Below, in pieces: positions 1-7,977 of a stretch of DNA of 20,613 nucleotides. The stretch is taken from assembly GCA_002389465.1 (NCBI GenBank), contig DGOT01000142.1, positions 1 through 20,613 on the forward strand. Reading direction: 5' to 3'. This DNA comes from Bacteroidales bacterium UBA4459 (GTDB lineage Bacteria > Bacteroidota > Bacteroidia > Bacteroidales > F082). A program made the translations under genes and the position numbers. The notes below the pieces were generated by a model. The model saw only the letters and a program-made list of their open reading frames with translations. It made no database searches and was not told the origin of the DNA. Positions within the stretch are counted from its first letter, which is position 1. Each line of letters starts with the position of its first letter.

Positions 1-15
1 GGAAAAATTGAAAAC

Positions 16-432
16 ATGAATAAAGAAAAAATTATAGAACGATTAGCTCAGCTCAACAAAAACACCATGATGGAGTGGATGGGGGTGGAGTATCTGGAAG
101 CCGGTGAAGGTTTCCTGAAAGTGCGCATGCCCGTGGATCATCGTACCAAACAACCGGATGGTATTTTGCATGGCGGGGCCAATCTGGCATTGGCTGAAAC
201 GGTGGCAGGCATCGGCTCTGCAATGCTGGTGGACCTGGAAAAATACGATGTGCGGGGAGCCCAGATAAGCGCCAATCACACAGGTACGATAAGTTCGGGA
301 TGGGTTTATGCCGAAGGCCGCCTCATGCACCGGGGCAAAAATACACATGTGTGGAACGTTGACATGAAAAATGAGAAGGGGAAATTACTCTCTACCTGCC
401 GGATAACCAATTTTATCGTGTCGAAAACGTAA
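16..432 (+). CDS. menI: 1,4-dihydroxy-2-naphthoyl-CoA thioesterase (hotdog fold, MenI-like)
   Basis: A 138-residue single-domain hotdog thioesterase of the PaaI/YdiI type. It probably hydrolyses 1,4-dihydroxy-2-naphthoyl-CoA to the free acid used by MenA, in the cytoplasm. Residues 38-54 (MPVD.RTKQP.G.LHGG) match my recollection of E. coli MenI/YdiI almost residue for residue. H52 and E61 have the same spacing as H54 and the catalytic E63 of that enzyme. Length is normal for the family (about 136-140). The ATG at 16 follows a purine-rich stretch at the very edge of the window, so upstream context is unknown. Its position just before menF supports the DHNA-CoA assignment over a general acyl-CoA thioesterase. 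The hotdog family is promiscuous, so substrate rests on motif similarity and context. Confidence 0.85.
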   Translation: MNKEKIIERLAQLNKNTMMEWMGVEYLEAGEGFLKVRMPVDHRTKQPDGILHGGANLALAETVAGIGSAMLVDLEKYDVRGAQISANHTGTISSGWVYAEGRLMHRGKNTHVWNVDMKNEKGKLLSTCRITNFIVSKT

Positions 433-720
433 AAGTACAGGCTTAATCGTTATCTGTGATGACCTTGTCTTCCAGGTTGTCTGCTAAATAATCCAGATTG
501 CTGTATTTTTCTTATTAGTTTGATTTATCCAGGCTTTTATACTCTGTTTTAAAAGAATACGTCAGGTACGAAATAAATAAGAATTTCCATATCCGGAAAA
601 AAATATCTAAATAAATCGATATAATTTCAAATCATTCGAAACAAACGGCTAAAATGAAGCAGTTTCTTTTTATTTTAGTCCATAATTTCAGGGAGTACCT
701 GAATGCTATGATATTTGCAG
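433..720. other. 288-base leader between menI and menF
   Basis: AT-rich stretch without a convincing gene. I see a near-match to the Bacteroidetes -7 box (TTAGTTTG, 515-522) but no matching -33 TTTG at the right distance. A short inverted repeat lies at 584-599 (TTTCC, six bases, GGAAA). An open frame of 26 codons (654-734) overlaps the menF start. No riboswitch class is recognisable by eye. The gap shows that menI and menF are not tightly coupled and that menF may have its own promoter. Confidence 0.4.
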
Positions 721-1812
721 ATGTCAGTACCTAAATACGAAAATATAATAACGGTTCTTTGGGCAAAGGGTTTCCCTTTTGCCGCCTGGAGGCTTCCGGG
801 TCAGAAAGAGGTGAAGCTGGTCATCCAATTGTCAAAGCGGCTAAGAGCATTTGATTTTAATAAAATTGAAACTATAGAAGGTTTTATTGTAGCTCCTTTT
901 GAGAGCGCCGAAAACAAGAAAGTTTATGTATTGCAACCGGATTTATTCTTTGACGGGCTTCCTGAGATTAATACAATAACCGAATTACCTGAGTTTCCTG
1001 ATAAAATGAAAACCGACAGCATGAAGTGTGAATTTTGGGATCGGGAAACTTATCTGAAAAAGGCGGAACAACTTATCAGAGATTTGAAGAGCGAAAAATT
1101 CAGAAAGGTTGTTTTGTCGCGTGTCCTGGAAAAAAAACTTCAAAAGGATTTTGATCCCGGTGTTTCTTTCAACTTGTTGAATGAACGTTATCCCAATTCG
1201 TTCAATTATGTTTTTTATTTACCGGAACTGGGCTCCTGGTTGGGAGCTACGCCAGAGACGTTGCTAAAAATAAACGGGGATGAGGTGGAAACTGTTGCTC
1301 TGGCAGGTACAAAGCCTGCCGGAAAAATCAAATGGGCTGCCAAAGAACGGGAAGAACAAGCCATTGTCACAGAATTTATTCAGCAGCAACTGGATGAATT
1401 ACAAATAACAAATTATCAGACACAGGGGCCGGAGACAGTCATGGCCGGAAATGTGGGGCATCTGGCCACAAAATTCAATATTCCGCTGACTGAGCTGAAA
1501 GGTAAAACCGGTGAGTTTGTCAGCCGGTTACATCCGACACCTGCTGTGTGTGGGATGCCGCAGAAAGAAGCCTATCAGTATATCCTGCAAACCGAAGATC
1601 ACCTACGCAAATGTTATTCGGGGTTTCTCGGCCCCTGGAATCTGGAAAGTTCTTCCCAATTGTTTGTCAACCTCAGGTGTGCCGAGTTTGACCTGAAAAA
1701 ACTTCATCTCTATGTTGGGGGCGGACTGACCTCTTCGTCGGTGGCAGAAGCGGAATGGGAAGAAACCGAACATAAATCAGAAACCTTGTTATCGGTTATC
1801 GAAAATTTATGA
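721..1812 (+). CDS. menF: Isochorismate synthase MenF
   Basis: Chorismate-utilising enzyme that isomerises chorismate to isochorismate, the first committed step of menaquinone synthesis. I chose ATG 721 (363 residues); a TTG at 715 in the same frame would add two residues and is less likely. Family signatures: KVVLSR with the Lys corresponding to the MenF general base at K129, GATPETLL followed by ALAGTKPAG, the stretch HPTPAVCGMP, CYSGFLGPW, and the C-terminal GGGLT with the E..ETEHKSETL helix that supplies Mg ligands. Length is on the short side compared with E. coli MenF (about 430), because the N-terminal part is reduced, as is common in Bacteroidota. menD starts 10 bases after the stop, so the two are probably co-transcribed. 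Trichorismate relatives (EntC, DhbC) share these motifs; the menD neighbour decides for MenF. Confidence 0.93.
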   Translation: MSVPKYENIITVLWAKGFPFAAWRLPGQKEVKLVIQLSKRLRAFDFNKIETIEGFIVAPFESAENKKVYVLQPDLFFDGLPEINTITELPEFPDKMKTDSMKCEFWDRETYLKKAEQLIRDLKSEKFRKVVLSRVLEKKLQKDFDPGVSFNLLNERYPNSFNYVFYLPELGSWLGATPETLLKINGDEVETVALAGTKPAGKIKWAAKEREEQAIVTEFIQQQLDELQITNYQTQGPETVMAGNVGHLATKFNIPLTELKGKTGEFVSRLHPTPAVCGMPQKEAYQYILQTEDHLRKCYSGFLGPWNLESSSQLFVNLRCAEFDLKKLHLYVGGGLTSSSVAEAEWEETEHKSETLLSVIENL

Positions 1813-1822
1813 CATTTGCCTC

Positions 1823-3502
1823 ATGACTTCCGACAAGAAAAACGTGCATCTGCTGGCCGAATTATTCGTCAAAAAAGGCTTGTCCGATATCATTATTTCG
1901 CCGGGCTCGAGAAATGCACCCATCATGATAGCTTTTACCGGAAAACCGGGAGTGCGGGCATTAAGTATTGTAGATGAGCGAAGTGCGGCTTTTTTTGCTT
2001 TGGGGATGGCGCAACAGACCGGAAAAACAGTGGCTGTGGCCTGTACTTCGGGAAGTGCGGCTTTAAACTATGCTCCGGCTATGGCGGAAGCCTATTACCG
2101 GAAAGTTCCTTTACTGGTGCTTACGGCTGACAGGCCTCCGGAGCTGATTGACCGTGGTTACGGACAGACGATCAGGCAGCGGGATGTGTACCGGAATTAT
2201 ATTAAAACAGGTTTTGAACTGCCCGTGGAGATTAAGGATGATAGCATATTAAAAGAAGCGGAAAAGATCATTAACGAAGCCATTAATCTGACACAATTCC
2301 CGGAGCCCGGCCCCGTGCATATCAACATCCCTTTCCGTGAGCCGTTGTACGGAACCATGCAGGAGATTTTCGACCCGGAAGTGAAAGACTTTGAAGATTC
2401 TAACGAAGATGTTCAACCACTTGTTTTCCGGCTTGCAGAGGCGTGGAACAGATATGAAAAAGTGATGATCATTACCGGCCAGCAGAACCGGAATGATAAA
2501 TTGAACAGTTTACTTAAAGTACTTGTTGAACAAAAAAAAGCGATACTGTTAAGTGAGACAACATCCAATCTATACGGAGAAGCGTTTATTGACTGTATTG
2601 ACAATGTGGTTTCGACAATAAATACAGAAGAAGCAGCTAACTTTCAGCCAGGTTTACTGATTACCTTTGGCGGGCAGGTAGTATCTAAGATGGTGAAGAA
2701 ATTTTTACGCAACCATCCTCCGGAAGAGAACTGGCATATCTCACCTGCAGGCGAGGAAATGGACACTTATTTTAAATTAAGGAAGGTTCTGAAAGCAAAC
2801 CCTGAACTGCTTTTTGAAGAGTTATTACCGCTTGTTGATGAACGTCAGGATGAGTATTTCACCATATGGCAAAAAAGGAAGTCGCTGGTAACAGCGCGAA
2901 GGGAGAAATATCTAGAAAAAATCGGTTATTCCGATTTGCAGGTTTTTGATTTTCTGCTAAACAATCTGCCGGAAGAAACAAACCTGCATTTGGGCAACAG
3001 CACACCTGTGCGTTACAGCCAGTTGTTTGGCAGTAACGAAAAATTTAATTATTTCTCAAACCGCGGCGTAAGTGGTATCGACGGGCAACTATCCACAGCG
3101 GCAGGTACGGCTTTTGTCAGTGATAGATTAAACGTGCTGATCACCGGCGATCTGGGGTTCTTTTACGATTCGAACGGCCTGATGAACAAATACCTGAAAC
3201 CGAATTTCAAAATTATTGTCATTAACAATGGCGGTGGTGGAATATTCCGCTTCATCGACGGGCCTTCAACAACGGATCACCTGGAGGAATTTTTTGAGGC
3301 ACGCCATTCGTGGAAAGCGAAGAAGATTGCGGAAGCATTTGGCGTGAAATATTTCGCCGTATCAGAAAAACATCAGTTAAAAAATCATTTTGACGCATTT
3401 ATTTCGGAAAAAGAGACCCCCGTCTTGTTGGAAATATTTACACCTCCGGAGAAAAACGGCGAAGTGTTGCTGGATTATTTCAGGTATTTGAAGAAAATCT
3501 GA
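1823..3502 (+). CDS. menD: SEPHCHC synthase MenD (thiamine-diphosphate enzyme)
   Basis: Catalyses the ThDP- and Mg-dependent Stetter-like addition of 2-oxoglutarate to isochorismate, giving 2-succinyl-5-enolpyruvyl-6-hydroxy-3-cyclohexene-1-carboxylate. The 559-residue length matches the family (about 550-580). The N-terminal domain shows SPGSRNAP at 26-33 and the ThDP-activating Glu at E52 (VDERSAAFFALG). The C-terminal ThDP-binding motif begins GDLGFFYDSNGL at 442 and ends with NNGGGGIF at 468-475, as in E. coli MenD. The gene follows menF after 10 bases. Downstream it converges on the minus-strand GH18 gene across 74 bases without an obvious terminator. No frameshift or missing key residue is seen. 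Confidence 0.97.
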   Translation: MTSDKKNVHLLAELFVKKGLSDIIISPGSRNAPIMIAFTGKPGVRALSIVDERSAAFFALGMAQQTGKTVAVACTSGSAALNYAPAMAEAYYRKVPLLVLTADRPPELIDRGYGQTIRQRDVYRNYIKTGFELPVEIKDDSILKEAEKIINEAINLTQFPEPGPVHINIPFREPLYGTMQEIFDPEVKDFEDSNEDVQPLVFRLAEAWNRYEKVMIITGQQNRNDKLNSLLKVLVEQKKAILLSETTSNLYGEAFIDCIDNVVSTINTEEAANFQPGLLITFGGQVVSKMVKKFLRNHPPEENWHISPAGEEMDTYFKLRKVLKANPELLFEELLPLVDERQDEYFTIWQKRKSLVTARREKYLEKIGYSDLQVFDFLLNNLPEETNLHLGNSTPVRYSQLFGSNEKFNYFSNRGVSGIDGQLSTAAGTAFVSDRLNVLITGDLGFFYDSNGLMNKYLKPNFKIIVINNGGGGIFRFIDGPSTTDHLEEFFEARHSWKAKKIAEAFGVKYFAVSEKHQLKNHFDAFISEKETPVLLEIFTPPEKNGEVLLDYFRYLKKI

Positions 3503-3576
3503 TTTTTTGGCGAACCCCCAACCCGGGCGTGTTTGCAACGCGTCCGCATTTACCTCTGCATTTGCAATACTATAGA

Positions 3577-5031
3577 TCATCTGATCAGTACTTTCCCGAT
3601 ACCCGATTTTAAACCGCTTTTATCCTGTACTAATATGTTCACTATATAAATCCCTTTCGGGAGTCCCTGCACCGGAATATCCGGTATTTGAATACCTGAA
3701 GAAACGATCTTGTAAGCAAGTCGGTACACAATCTGTCCCGTGATTGAGAAGAGGACGACCGTAGCCTGTTCATTTTTCTCACCGTTAAATCTGACTTTGA
3801 GGGCGCCTTCTGCAGTATATAAAGTTTCAACGACAAACTTATCCCGTTTGAATTCACCAATAGCTGAAACGCCTTCGTACCTTCTTCTTAATTCATCCCA
3901 CAGCTCCGGTTTGTCGCTGTCATAGCCCAGTGCCCACATGCCGACTCCTTTGTAATGATGACTGTCGGCCAGGTCATATTTCCTACGGAGACTGGTATCC
4001 GAATCATACCATACCTGGTACCAACTTTCATTTTCCAGGTAACTGCAAAATGGTGTCTGGCTGATGTCATCCCACAACGTGCCATATTCATCGGCCGTAT
4101 TTTTGGCAAGGCTGTATGTGGGCTGGTTGGTGTGGTCAATAACCGGAGAATACGCGTCACCGTTTTCTGTTTCCCACCTGTTGCCGTAGTAAGGTACACC
4201 GAGAATTAACTTTTCCGGGTGGGTTTCTGCCACATCGCCAAATTCATTATTGACTGTTCGTGAAATGTTGTAACTGCCTCCTGTTAAAGGAGCACAGGGG
4301 CCGCTGGTTTCACTCCACGGCCCGTAAAAATTATAGCCCATGATGAACAAATAATCACATGCTTCGGCCAGGCCTGTAAATTGCCACCCGCCCCAGTTTA
4401 CAGGGGGCACGGCAATAGAAACTTCCGATCCGGGCACCTCTGAATGTAAAAAGAAGGAAAGGTCGGCCATAAAGCCATTCAAAGTTTCACCACGATCGCT
4501 TTGGTAAATACCTTCAAAATCAATGTTTACACCTTGCAACTCATAAGTCACCAAATATGTTTGAAGCTGCACGAAAAAATTCTCTTTAGTATCAGGATCT
4601 GTTAATAACTGGTGAATTTGTGAGCCGGTGAAATTTACGGCTGTTAAAATAATTTTCACCCCGGCCTCATGGGCAGCATTGATCAGGTCGGTCCATGGCC
4701 ATGCCGAAGGGGGCGACAGGTTTCCGCCGGACAGAACGGAAAAATCAAAAACAGCAATATGGCTCAACAGGTCAAACTGCATGTTGGGTACCGATTCAGG
4801 ATATTTCCAGTAAGGAAAATAGCCAAATACTGCCGATGTTGGCGTTCTTGCGTTCAACATGTTTAATGGAATAATATCTTTCCCTGACGGATCAAAAAGC
4901 GAAGGCCGTTTTGGAAGATTTTTGTGTTTTTCATATTCAAGCTGGTGAATTGAAGGATGCTCCTGGCTGATTAGGAAAGGTTGCTGAATAAAAAGCAACA
5001 ATAATGCGATATATAGCTGTCTTAATTTCAA
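3577..5031 (-). CDS. Secreted GH18 (chitinase-like) glycosidase with T9SS sorting domain
   Basis: Predicted exported family 18 glycoside hydrolase of 484 residues. The open frame runs further upstream into menB, but that part is a shadow. No ATG precedes the signal peptide, so I take TTG at 5031-5029, giving MKLRQLYIALLLLF and a hydrophobic segment to about residue 22. The barrel starts near FGYFPYWK. The catalytic strand reads GVNIDFE with D171 and E173; the first two Asp of the DxxDxDxE consensus are Gln and Asn, as in spore-hydrolase YaaH/SleL-like GH18 proteins, while the catalytic Glu is kept. A later strand has IMGYNFYG. The last 80 or so residues (VVLFSITGQ, then LPKGIYIVNIL and GKVLIR) form a typical type A type IX secretion C-terminal domain. 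Substrate could be chitin, peptidoglycan or another N-acetylglucosamine glycan. It sits inverted inside the men cluster. Confidence 0.85.
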   Translation of the reverse strand: MKLRQLYIALLLLFIQQPFLISQEHPSIHQLEYEKHKNLPKRPSLFDPSGKDIIPLNMLNARTPTSAVFGYFPYWKYPESVPNMQFDLLSHIAVFDFSVLSGGNLSPPSAWPWTDLINAAHEAGVKIILTAVNFTGSQIHQLLTDPDTKENFFVQLQTYLVTYELQGVNIDFEGIYQSDRGETLNGFMADLSFFLHSEVPGSEVSIAVPPVNWGGWQFTGLAEACDYLFIMGYNFYGPWSETSGPCAPLTGGSYNISRTVNNEFGDVAETHPEKLILGVPYYGNRWETENGDAYSPVIDHTNQPTYSLAKNTADEYGTLWDDISQTPFCSYLENESWYQVWYDSDTSLRRKYDLADSHHYKGVGMWALGYDSDKPELWDELRRRYEGVSAIGEFKRDKFVVETLYTAEGALKVRFNGEKNEQATVVLFSITGQIVYRLAYKIVSSGIQIPDIPVQGLPKGIYIVNILVQDKSGLKSGIGKVLIR

Positions 5032-5121
5032 ATTTCTGTTTTGGGAGTTAAAAGTACAAATACTAAACGAGGCACTCGGAAAATATTTATAATTTCGTTT
5101 CCTCAATAAAAAGTAATCGCC
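5032..5121. promoter_or_regulatory. Divergent intergenic region between GH18 gene and menB
   Basis: Ninety bases separate the two divergent starts, so promoters for both directions must lie here or inside the neighbouring genes. On the + strand TAATTTCG (5090-5097) is one mismatch from the TAnnTTTG -7 box, about 24 bases before the menB ATG, but no TTTG sits at the usual distance upstream. On the minus strand a TATTTG (near 5057-5062) is only a partial match. The assignment rests mainly on gene arrangement. Confidence 0.35.
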
Positions 5122-5943
5122 ATGAGCAAGAGAGATTGGAAACCGATCAGAGAATTTGAAGAAATTAAACTGGAATATTGGAATCATATGGCCAAGGTCA
5201 CTATTAATCGGCCGCGGTATTACAATGCATTTACACCAACCACCACTACAGAAATGGCAACAGCTTTTGAAATGTTGCGTGAAAACCAGAATGTATTTAC
5301 CATCATTCTGACCGGTGAAGGTGACAAAGCATTTTGCAGCGGTGGTGACCAGAACGTGAAAGGCAAAGGCGGCTACATCGGAAAAGACGGTATTCCCCGC
5401 CTGAATGTGTTGGATGTACAGCGGAAAATACGGTCGATGCCCAAGCCGGTCATTGCCATGGTGAACGGTTTTGCCATCGGAGGCGGCCATGTGCTGCACG
5501 TTGTCTGTGACCTGACGATTGCTTCTGAGAATGCTGTTTTTGGCCAGACAGGCCCCAAAGTGGGTAGTTTTGATGCCGGGCTGGGTTCATCTTATCTGGC
5601 AGCTATTGTCGGGCAGAAAAAAGCTCGTGAGATATGGTTTCTGAACAAACAATATTCGGCGCAGGAAGCCCTGGAAATGGGATTGGTGAACAAAGTGGTA
5701 CCTTTCGATAAACTGGAAGACGAAACCGTTGACTGGTGCCTAACGATGCACAAACGAAGCCCCATGGCCCTGCGCATGATCAAACTGGGCATGAATGCCG
5801 AACTGGACGGCCAGATCGGCCTGCAGGAATTTGCCGGCAACGCTACTTTGCTTTATTACCTGACGGATGAAGCACAGGAAGGAAAACATGCTTTCCTGGA
5901 AAAAAGAGACCCCGATTTTCATAAATATCCGAAGTTTCCATAA
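5122..5943 (+). CDS. menB: 1,4-dihydroxy-2-naphthoyl-CoA synthase MenB
   Basis: Crotonase-fold enzyme that closes the second ring of o-succinylbenzoyl-CoA to give DHNA-CoA. 273 residues, close to E. coli MenB (285). Oxyanion-hole segments are visible as FCSGGDQ and IGGGH. The motif QTGPKVGSFDAG carries G144 and D151, which align with E. coli G156 and catalytic D163. Gly rather than Asp at 144 marks a type I, bicarbonate-dependent MenB. The C-terminus (AGNATLLYYLTDEAQEG, then F..KRDPDF) is also MenB-specific and separates it from ordinary enoyl-CoA hydratases. menA follows after 9 bases, so menB leads the second half of the pathway operon. Confidence 0.97.
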   Translation: MSKRDWKPIREFEEIKLEYWNHMAKVTINRPRYYNAFTPTTTTEMATAFEMLRENQNVFTIILTGEGDKAFCSGGDQNVKGKGGYIGKDGIPRLNVLDVQRKIRSMPKPVIAMVNGFAIGGGHVLHVVCDLTIASENAVFGQTGPKVGSFDAGLGSSYLAAIVGQKKAREIWFLNKQYSAQEALEMGLVNKVVPFDKLEDETVDWCLTMHKRSPMALRMIKLGMNAELDGQIGLQEFAGNATLLYYLTDEAQEGKHAFLEKRDPDFHKYPKFP

Positions 5944-5952
5944 TAACGAATA

Positions 5953-6852
5953 ATGTCTTCATTAGAATCCTGGTTAAAAGCATCACGATTAAGGACCTTA
6001 CCACTGGCCTTGTCAAGTATTTTAATGGGCAGTTTTCTCGCCATCCAACAGAATAATTATCAATGGGTAGTAATTATTCTTGCCGTTGTAACCACAACGT
6101 TACTACAAGTTTTATCAAACTTTTCGAATGATTATGGAGATTCGATGAGAGGGACAGATAATGATCAAAGACTTGGGCCGGTGCGAACTGTACAGGGAGG
6201 TGAGATCAGCCCAAAGCAGATGAGAATGGGGATGTTGTTGCTTGTTATCCTGACCCTTCTCAGCGGCATCTGGCTGATTTATGAGAGTTTTGGAAATCAT
6301 TGGATCAAAGAAATTGTCTTTCTGGCTTTTGGCTTGATGGCTATTGTAGCTTCTGTTAAATATACAGTGGGGAAAAAATCATACGGGTATGCAGGCTTTG
6401 GAGATATTTTTGTTTTTGTATTTTTCGGACTACTTGCAGTTGCAGGAACATATTATTTAAACACACTGAGTTTCTCCTGGTCTGTTTTATTACCGGCGGC
6501 TACCCTCGGTTTTTTCAGTACGGCTGTGCTGAACCTAAACAATATGCGCGACATGGAAAATGATCTTCAATCGGGAAAAAAGACGGTTGCTGGCCGGATA
6601 GGGTATAAAGCGGCTCTGAGATATCAGGTATTGCTTATCGTTACAGGATTCCTGGCAACTTTTGTTTATATTTTGTTCACTTTTCAATCGTACTGGGAAT
6701 TTCTGTTTCTGATCACTCTTCCTTTGTTCATCGCCAACTTAACAGGCATTTATAAGGTAAACAATCAAAAACAACTGGATCCGTACCTGAAAAAAACAGC
6801 ACTGGGAACCTTATTGTTTGTTGTTGTCTTCGGAATAGGATTGCTTCTATGA
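5953..6852 (+). CDS. menA: 1,4-dihydroxy-2-naphthoate polyprenyltransferase MenA
   Basis: Integral membrane UbiA-superfamily prenyltransferase that joins DHNA to a polyprenyl diphosphate, yielding demethylmenaquinone. 299 residues with eight to nine hydrophobic helices from residue 15 to the C-terminus. The first Asp-rich motif is N59-D60-Y-G-D63 with D69 and D71 after it; the second is D200-M-E-N-D204, both expected to bind Mg-diphosphate. The order of an N-terminal TLPLALSSILMGS helix and the NDYGDSMRGTDNDQR loop is typical of MenA and not of UbiA or heme O synthase. ATG 5953 follows menB after 9 bases. A hairpin lies directly after the stop. Confidence 0.95.
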   Translation: MSSLESWLKASRLRTLPLALSSILMGSFLAIQQNNYQWVVIILAVVTTTLLQVLSNFSNDYGDSMRGTDNDQRLGPVRTVQGGEISPKQMRMGMLLLVILTLLSGIWLIYESFGNHWIKEIVFLAFGLMAIVASVKYTVGKKSYGYAGFGDIFVFVFFGLLAVAGTYYLNTLSFSWSVLLPAATLGFFSTAVLNLNNMRDMENDLQSGKKTVAGRIGYKAALRYQVLLIVTGFLATFVYILFTFQSYWEFLFLITLPLFIANLTGIYKVNNQKQLDPYLKKTALGTLLFVVVFGIGLLL

Positions 6853-6853
6853 G

Positions 6854-6878
6854 TACTGCTAAAGGAAAAATAGCAGTA
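6854..6878 (+). other. Perfect 8-bp hairpin between menA and menC
   Basis: TACTGCTA (6854-6861) and TAGCAGTA (6871-6878) form a perfect stem around the nine-base loop AAGGAAAAA. No T-run follows, so it does not look like an intrinsic terminator. It lies one base after the menA stop and 40 bases before the menC start. It may be a processing or attenuation signal or stabilise the upstream mRNA; function is not known. Confidence 0.5.
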
Positions 6879-6883
6879 TGATA

Positions 6884-6891
6884 TATGTTTG
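6884..6891 (+). promoter_or_regulatory. -7 box-like sequence upstream of menC
   Basis: TATGTTTG matches TAnnTTTG exactly, 27 bases before the menC ATG. There is no TTTG-like -33 element about 19 bases upstream; that space is occupied by the hairpin. It could give menC-menE an internal promoter, but a chance match in AT-rich DNA is quite possible. Confidence 0.25.
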
Positions 6892-6918
6892 CTATATTTA
6901 TGCAGTTAATAAATATAT

Positions 6919-7977
6919 ATGCTCAAAGCCTTTTACAAGAAACATACACTCCATTTTAAAAAGCCGGGAGGAACTTCACGAGGTGTTCTGCGTGAAAAAG
7001 ATTCGTGGTTTCTTATCGTTTACAATGATCAACAACCGGAGAAGAAAGGAATAGGGGAGTGCAGCATCATTCCGCTGCTGAGTGTTGACGATCGACCTGA
7101 TTATGAGCAGAAACTGACAGAGGTAACCAACAACATCGGCAATTATAACTATTGGCTGAATGAAGGGCTGGCAGAATTTCCTTCCGTTAGGTTCGGGCTG
7201 GAAACGGCCATGAAGGACCTGCATGCGGCAACACCCCGGGTGCTTTTCCCTTCGGAGTTTACCTCCGGCAAAAAAAGTATTCCGATCAATGGGCTGGTGT
7301 GGATGGGGCTTTTTGACGAGATGTACCGCCAGATCAGAGAAAAAGTGGAACAGGGTTTCCGTTGCGTCAAACTGAAGATCGGGGCCATTGATTTTGAAGA
7401 GGAGCTGACGTTGCTGAGAAGGATCAGGAAAGAGTTCTCGGAAAAAGATATGGAATTGCGTGTAGATGCTAACGGGGCTTTTACACCTTTGGAAACCCTG
7501 GAAAAGCTGAAGCGATTGGCCGAACTGCAACTGCATTCCATCGAGCAGCCCATCAGGCAAAACCAGTGGGAAGAAATGGCGCGTATTTGCGCGTTATCGC
7601 CCGTGCCTGTCGCCCTTGATGAAGAGCTTATTGGCATCAATAAGCCGGAAAAGATCAGCAACATGCTGGATGTGATAAATCCACAATATATAATCCTTAA
7701 ACCGAGTTTGTTGGGTGGGTGGCAACCAAGCGAGTTGTTTATCAGCAAAGCCGAAAAAAGAAATATCGGATGGTGGATTACCTCTGCCCTGGAAGCAAAT
7801 ATCGGGCTGAATGCAATCGCGCAATGGGCGTTTACATTGAACAGTGACATGTACCAGGGGCTTGGAACCGGGCAACTTTATGCCAATAATATTCCCTCGC
7901 CGTTAACCATAAAAAATGCACGATTGTATTACGATGATGATGGACTGTGGGATGTGAAATCGATCATAGATGAATAG
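6919..7977 (+). CDS. menC: o-Succinylbenzoate synthase MenC
   Basis: Enolase-superfamily dehydratase that converts SHCHC to o-succinylbenzoate. 352 residues. The catalytic set is complete: K151-L-K153 (VKLKIG) at the end of a barrel strand, metal ligands D183 (RVDANGAF), E209 (SIEQP) and D234 (ALDEEL), and the opposing base K261 (ILKPSLLGGW). The N-terminal capping domain and length are normal for the Bacteroidota type. The stop overlaps menE by 8 bases, so the pair is translationally coupled. N-acylamino acid racemase activity occurs in relatives, but the men context and overlap with menE support OSB synthase. Confidence 0.95.
   Translation: MLKAFYKKHTLHFKKPGGTSRGVLREKDSWFLIVYNDQQPEKKGIGECSIIPLLSVDDRPDYEQKLTEVTNNIGNYNYWLNEGLAEFPSVRFGLETAMKDLHAATPRVLFPSEFTSGKKSIPINGLVWMGLFDEMYRQIREKVEQGFRCVKLKIGAIDFEEELTLLRRIRKEFSEKDMELRVDANGAFTPLETLEKLKRLAELQLHSIEQPIRQNQWEEMARICALSPVPVALDEELIGINKPEKISNMLDVINPQYIILKPSLLGGWQPSELFISKAEKRNIGWWITSALEANIGLNAIAQWAFTLNSDMYQGLGTGQLYANNIPSPLTIKNARLYYDDDGLWDVKSIIDE

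Noticed and set aside
708..717. GATATTTG as a -7 promoter box for menF
   Set aside because: Transcription would start at or after the menF ATG at 721, leaving no leader; the N-terminal protein sequence supports that ATG.
3575..3586. Small palindrome GATCATCTGATC at the GH18 stop
   Set aside because: Five-base arms with a two-base centre and no T-run on either side; too weak for a terminator call.
5032..5499. Minus-strand upstream extension of the GH18 frame to an ATG at 5499
   Set aside because: It overlaps menB completely, has no signal-peptide character and an unusual Cys/His/Phe-rich composition. A TTG directly before the hydrophobic signal peptide gives a sensible start.
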